A stretch of DNA of 6,918 nt from an uncultured Oscillospiraceae bacterium (GTDB lineage: Bacteria > Bacillota > Clostridia > Oscillospirales > Oscillospiraceae), in NCBI GenBank assembly GCA_934659445.1, contig CAKUHV010000087.1:1-6918 (forward strand), in the 5' to 3' direction. Below, in pieces: positions 6,007 through 6,918 of this stretch. Numbering within the stretch: the first letter of the stretch is position 1; the number at the start of each line of letters is the position of its first letter. The notes below the pieces were generated by a model that saw nothing but the letters and a program-made list of their open reading frames with translations, ran no database searches and was not told where the DNA came from. A program made the translations under genes and the position numbers.

Positions 6007-6918
6007 TCACTTCCCGCGCAGCTCGATGATCTGGTCACGCAGGGCGGCGGCCAGCTCGAATTCCAGCAGCTTGGCCGCCTCTTTCATCTGCTTCTCCAGC
6101 CTGGCGATCTGCTCCGCCTTCTGCTGCTTGGTCATGGATCGGATCTCGCCCCTGCGCTCCGCACTGCTCTTTTCGCCGTCCTGAGCGGAGATGTCCAGCA
6201 GGTCACGCACCGACTTGATGATGGTCTTGGGCACGATGCCGTGGGCCTTGTTGAAGGCGTCCTGCTTCTCCCGGCGGCGCTGGGTCTCGTCCATGGCCCG
6301 GCGCATGGAGGGGGTGATGGTGTCGGCATACAGAATGACCTTGCCCTCGGCGTTCCGGGCGGCCCGGCCGATGGTCTGAATGAGGGCGGTCTCGCTGCGC
6401 AGGAAGCCCTCCTTATCCGCGTCCAGAATGGCCACCAGGGACACTTCGGGCAGGTCCAGACCCTCCCGCAGCAGGTTGATGCCAATGAGCACATGGAAGG
6501 TGCCCAGGCGCAGGTCCCGGATGATCTCCATGCGCTCCATGGCGTCGATGTCGTGGTGCATATAGCGCACCTTGATGCCAGCCGCCTGGAGATAGGCAGT
6601 GAGATCCTCCGCCATGCGCTTGGTCAGGGTGGTCACCAGCACCCGCTCGTTCCGGGCGGTGCGGTCGTTGATCTCGCCGATCAGGTCGTCGATCTGCCCC
6701 TCCACCGGGCGGACCTCCACCTCCGGGTCCAGCAGGCCCGTGGGCCGGATGACCTGCTCCACGATCTGGCCGGAGCGGGTGCGCTCGTAGTCCCCGGGGG
6801 TGGCGGAGACATACACCACCTGGTTTACTCTCTGTTCAAACTCCTCAAATTTCAACGGACGGTTATCATAGGCACAGGGCAGACGGAAGCCGTAGTCCAC
6901 CAGAGTGGTCTTTCTGGC
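6007..6918 (-). CDS. uvrB: UvrB, excinuclease ABC subunit B (3' part; runs off the right edge)
   Basis: UvrB is the damage-verifying, helicase-like subunit of cytoplasmic nucleotide excision repair. It is loaded onto DNA by UvrA and then recruits UvrC for incision. The visible 303 residues are the C-terminal part of a protein usually near 660-670 residues, so the Walker A site and beta-hairpin lie outside the window. Seen in order are [21 protein letters not shown], the second helicase domain with [10 protein letters not shown] and [15 protein letters not shown], the motif VI region QTIGRAARN, and a C-terminal UVR domain (about the last 35 residues, ending ELRGK) of the kind that contacts UvrC. 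The reading frame continues to the edge as [10 protein letters not shown]; the GTG near 6900 is internal, not a start. The TGA stop at 6007-6009 is only 7 bases from the transposase ATG, so the two are probably co-transcribed. Confidence 0.97.
   Translation of the reverse strand, partial: ARKTTLVDYGFRLPCAYDNRPLKFEEFEQRVNQVVYVSATPGDYERTRSGQIVEQVIRPTGLLDPEVEVRPVEGQIDDLIGEINDRTARNERVLVTTLTKRMAEDLTAYLQAAGIKVRYMHHDIDAMERMEIIRDLRLGTFHVLIGINLLREGLDLPEVSLVAILDADKEGFLRSETALIQTIGRAARNAEGKVILYADTITPSMRRAMDETQRRREKQDAFNKAHGIVPKTIIKSVRDLLDISAQDGEKSSAERRGEIRSMTKQQKAEQIARLEKQMKEAAKLLEFELAAALRDQIIELRGK

Noticed and set aside
6000..6038. Upstream start for the RAYT gene at 6038
   Set aside because: It adds 13 residues read from uvrB codons in another frame and lacks a ribosome binding site. 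The ATG at 5999 has a GAGG at proper spacing and a typical RAYT N terminus.

Overview
The window reads as chromosomal DNA of a GC-rich gut-type Bacillota, probably in the Oscillospiraceae range (Flavonifractor/Lawsonibacter-like). This placement rests on gene content, GGAGG-type ribosome binding sites and high GC, not on a search. All genes lie on the minus strand and are read from the right edge to the left in this order: uvrB (3' part), a REP-associated tyrosine transposase (RAYT), a TraX-family membrane protein, a YbaK-type aminoacyl-tRNA deacylase, an unrecognised three-helix membrane protein, and uvrA. Gaps between genes are 7 to about 90 bases, so the group looks like one transcription unit. 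UvrB and UvrA are partners in nucleotide excision repair and are often adjacent in Bacillota. Here four genes with no evident repair role separate them.

The main interest is the trace of RAYT/REP mobility across the locus. The intact RAYT (5502-5999) fills the space between uvrB and traX. It carries two near-identical 24-base palindromes in inverted orientation inside its own coding sequence, both read through in frame. A third copy, with one base different from the first, lies beyond the uvrA end at 73-96. Just before uvrA, at 3294-3362, the sequence encodes what looks like the last 20 or so residues of a second, deleted RAYT. The uvrA ribosome binding site lies inside that remnant.

The left end (1-465) has no intact gene. 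It holds a second copy of the last 32 codons of uvrA (212-311), which differs from the real end only at synonymous third positions. Between the two copies is a 160-base segment packed with hairpins (312-472), and beyond the second copy is a cluster of REP-like palindromes (1-199). The intact uvrA has its last codon and stop inside one of these hairpins. The simplest reading is that repeat-bearing DNA was inserted or recombined at the 3' end of uvrA and rebuilt the gene end from a diverged allele. A mixed-strain assembly join could also produce this and must be excluded.

No RNA genes, CRISPR array, recognisable LexA box or convincing intrinsic terminator was seen.
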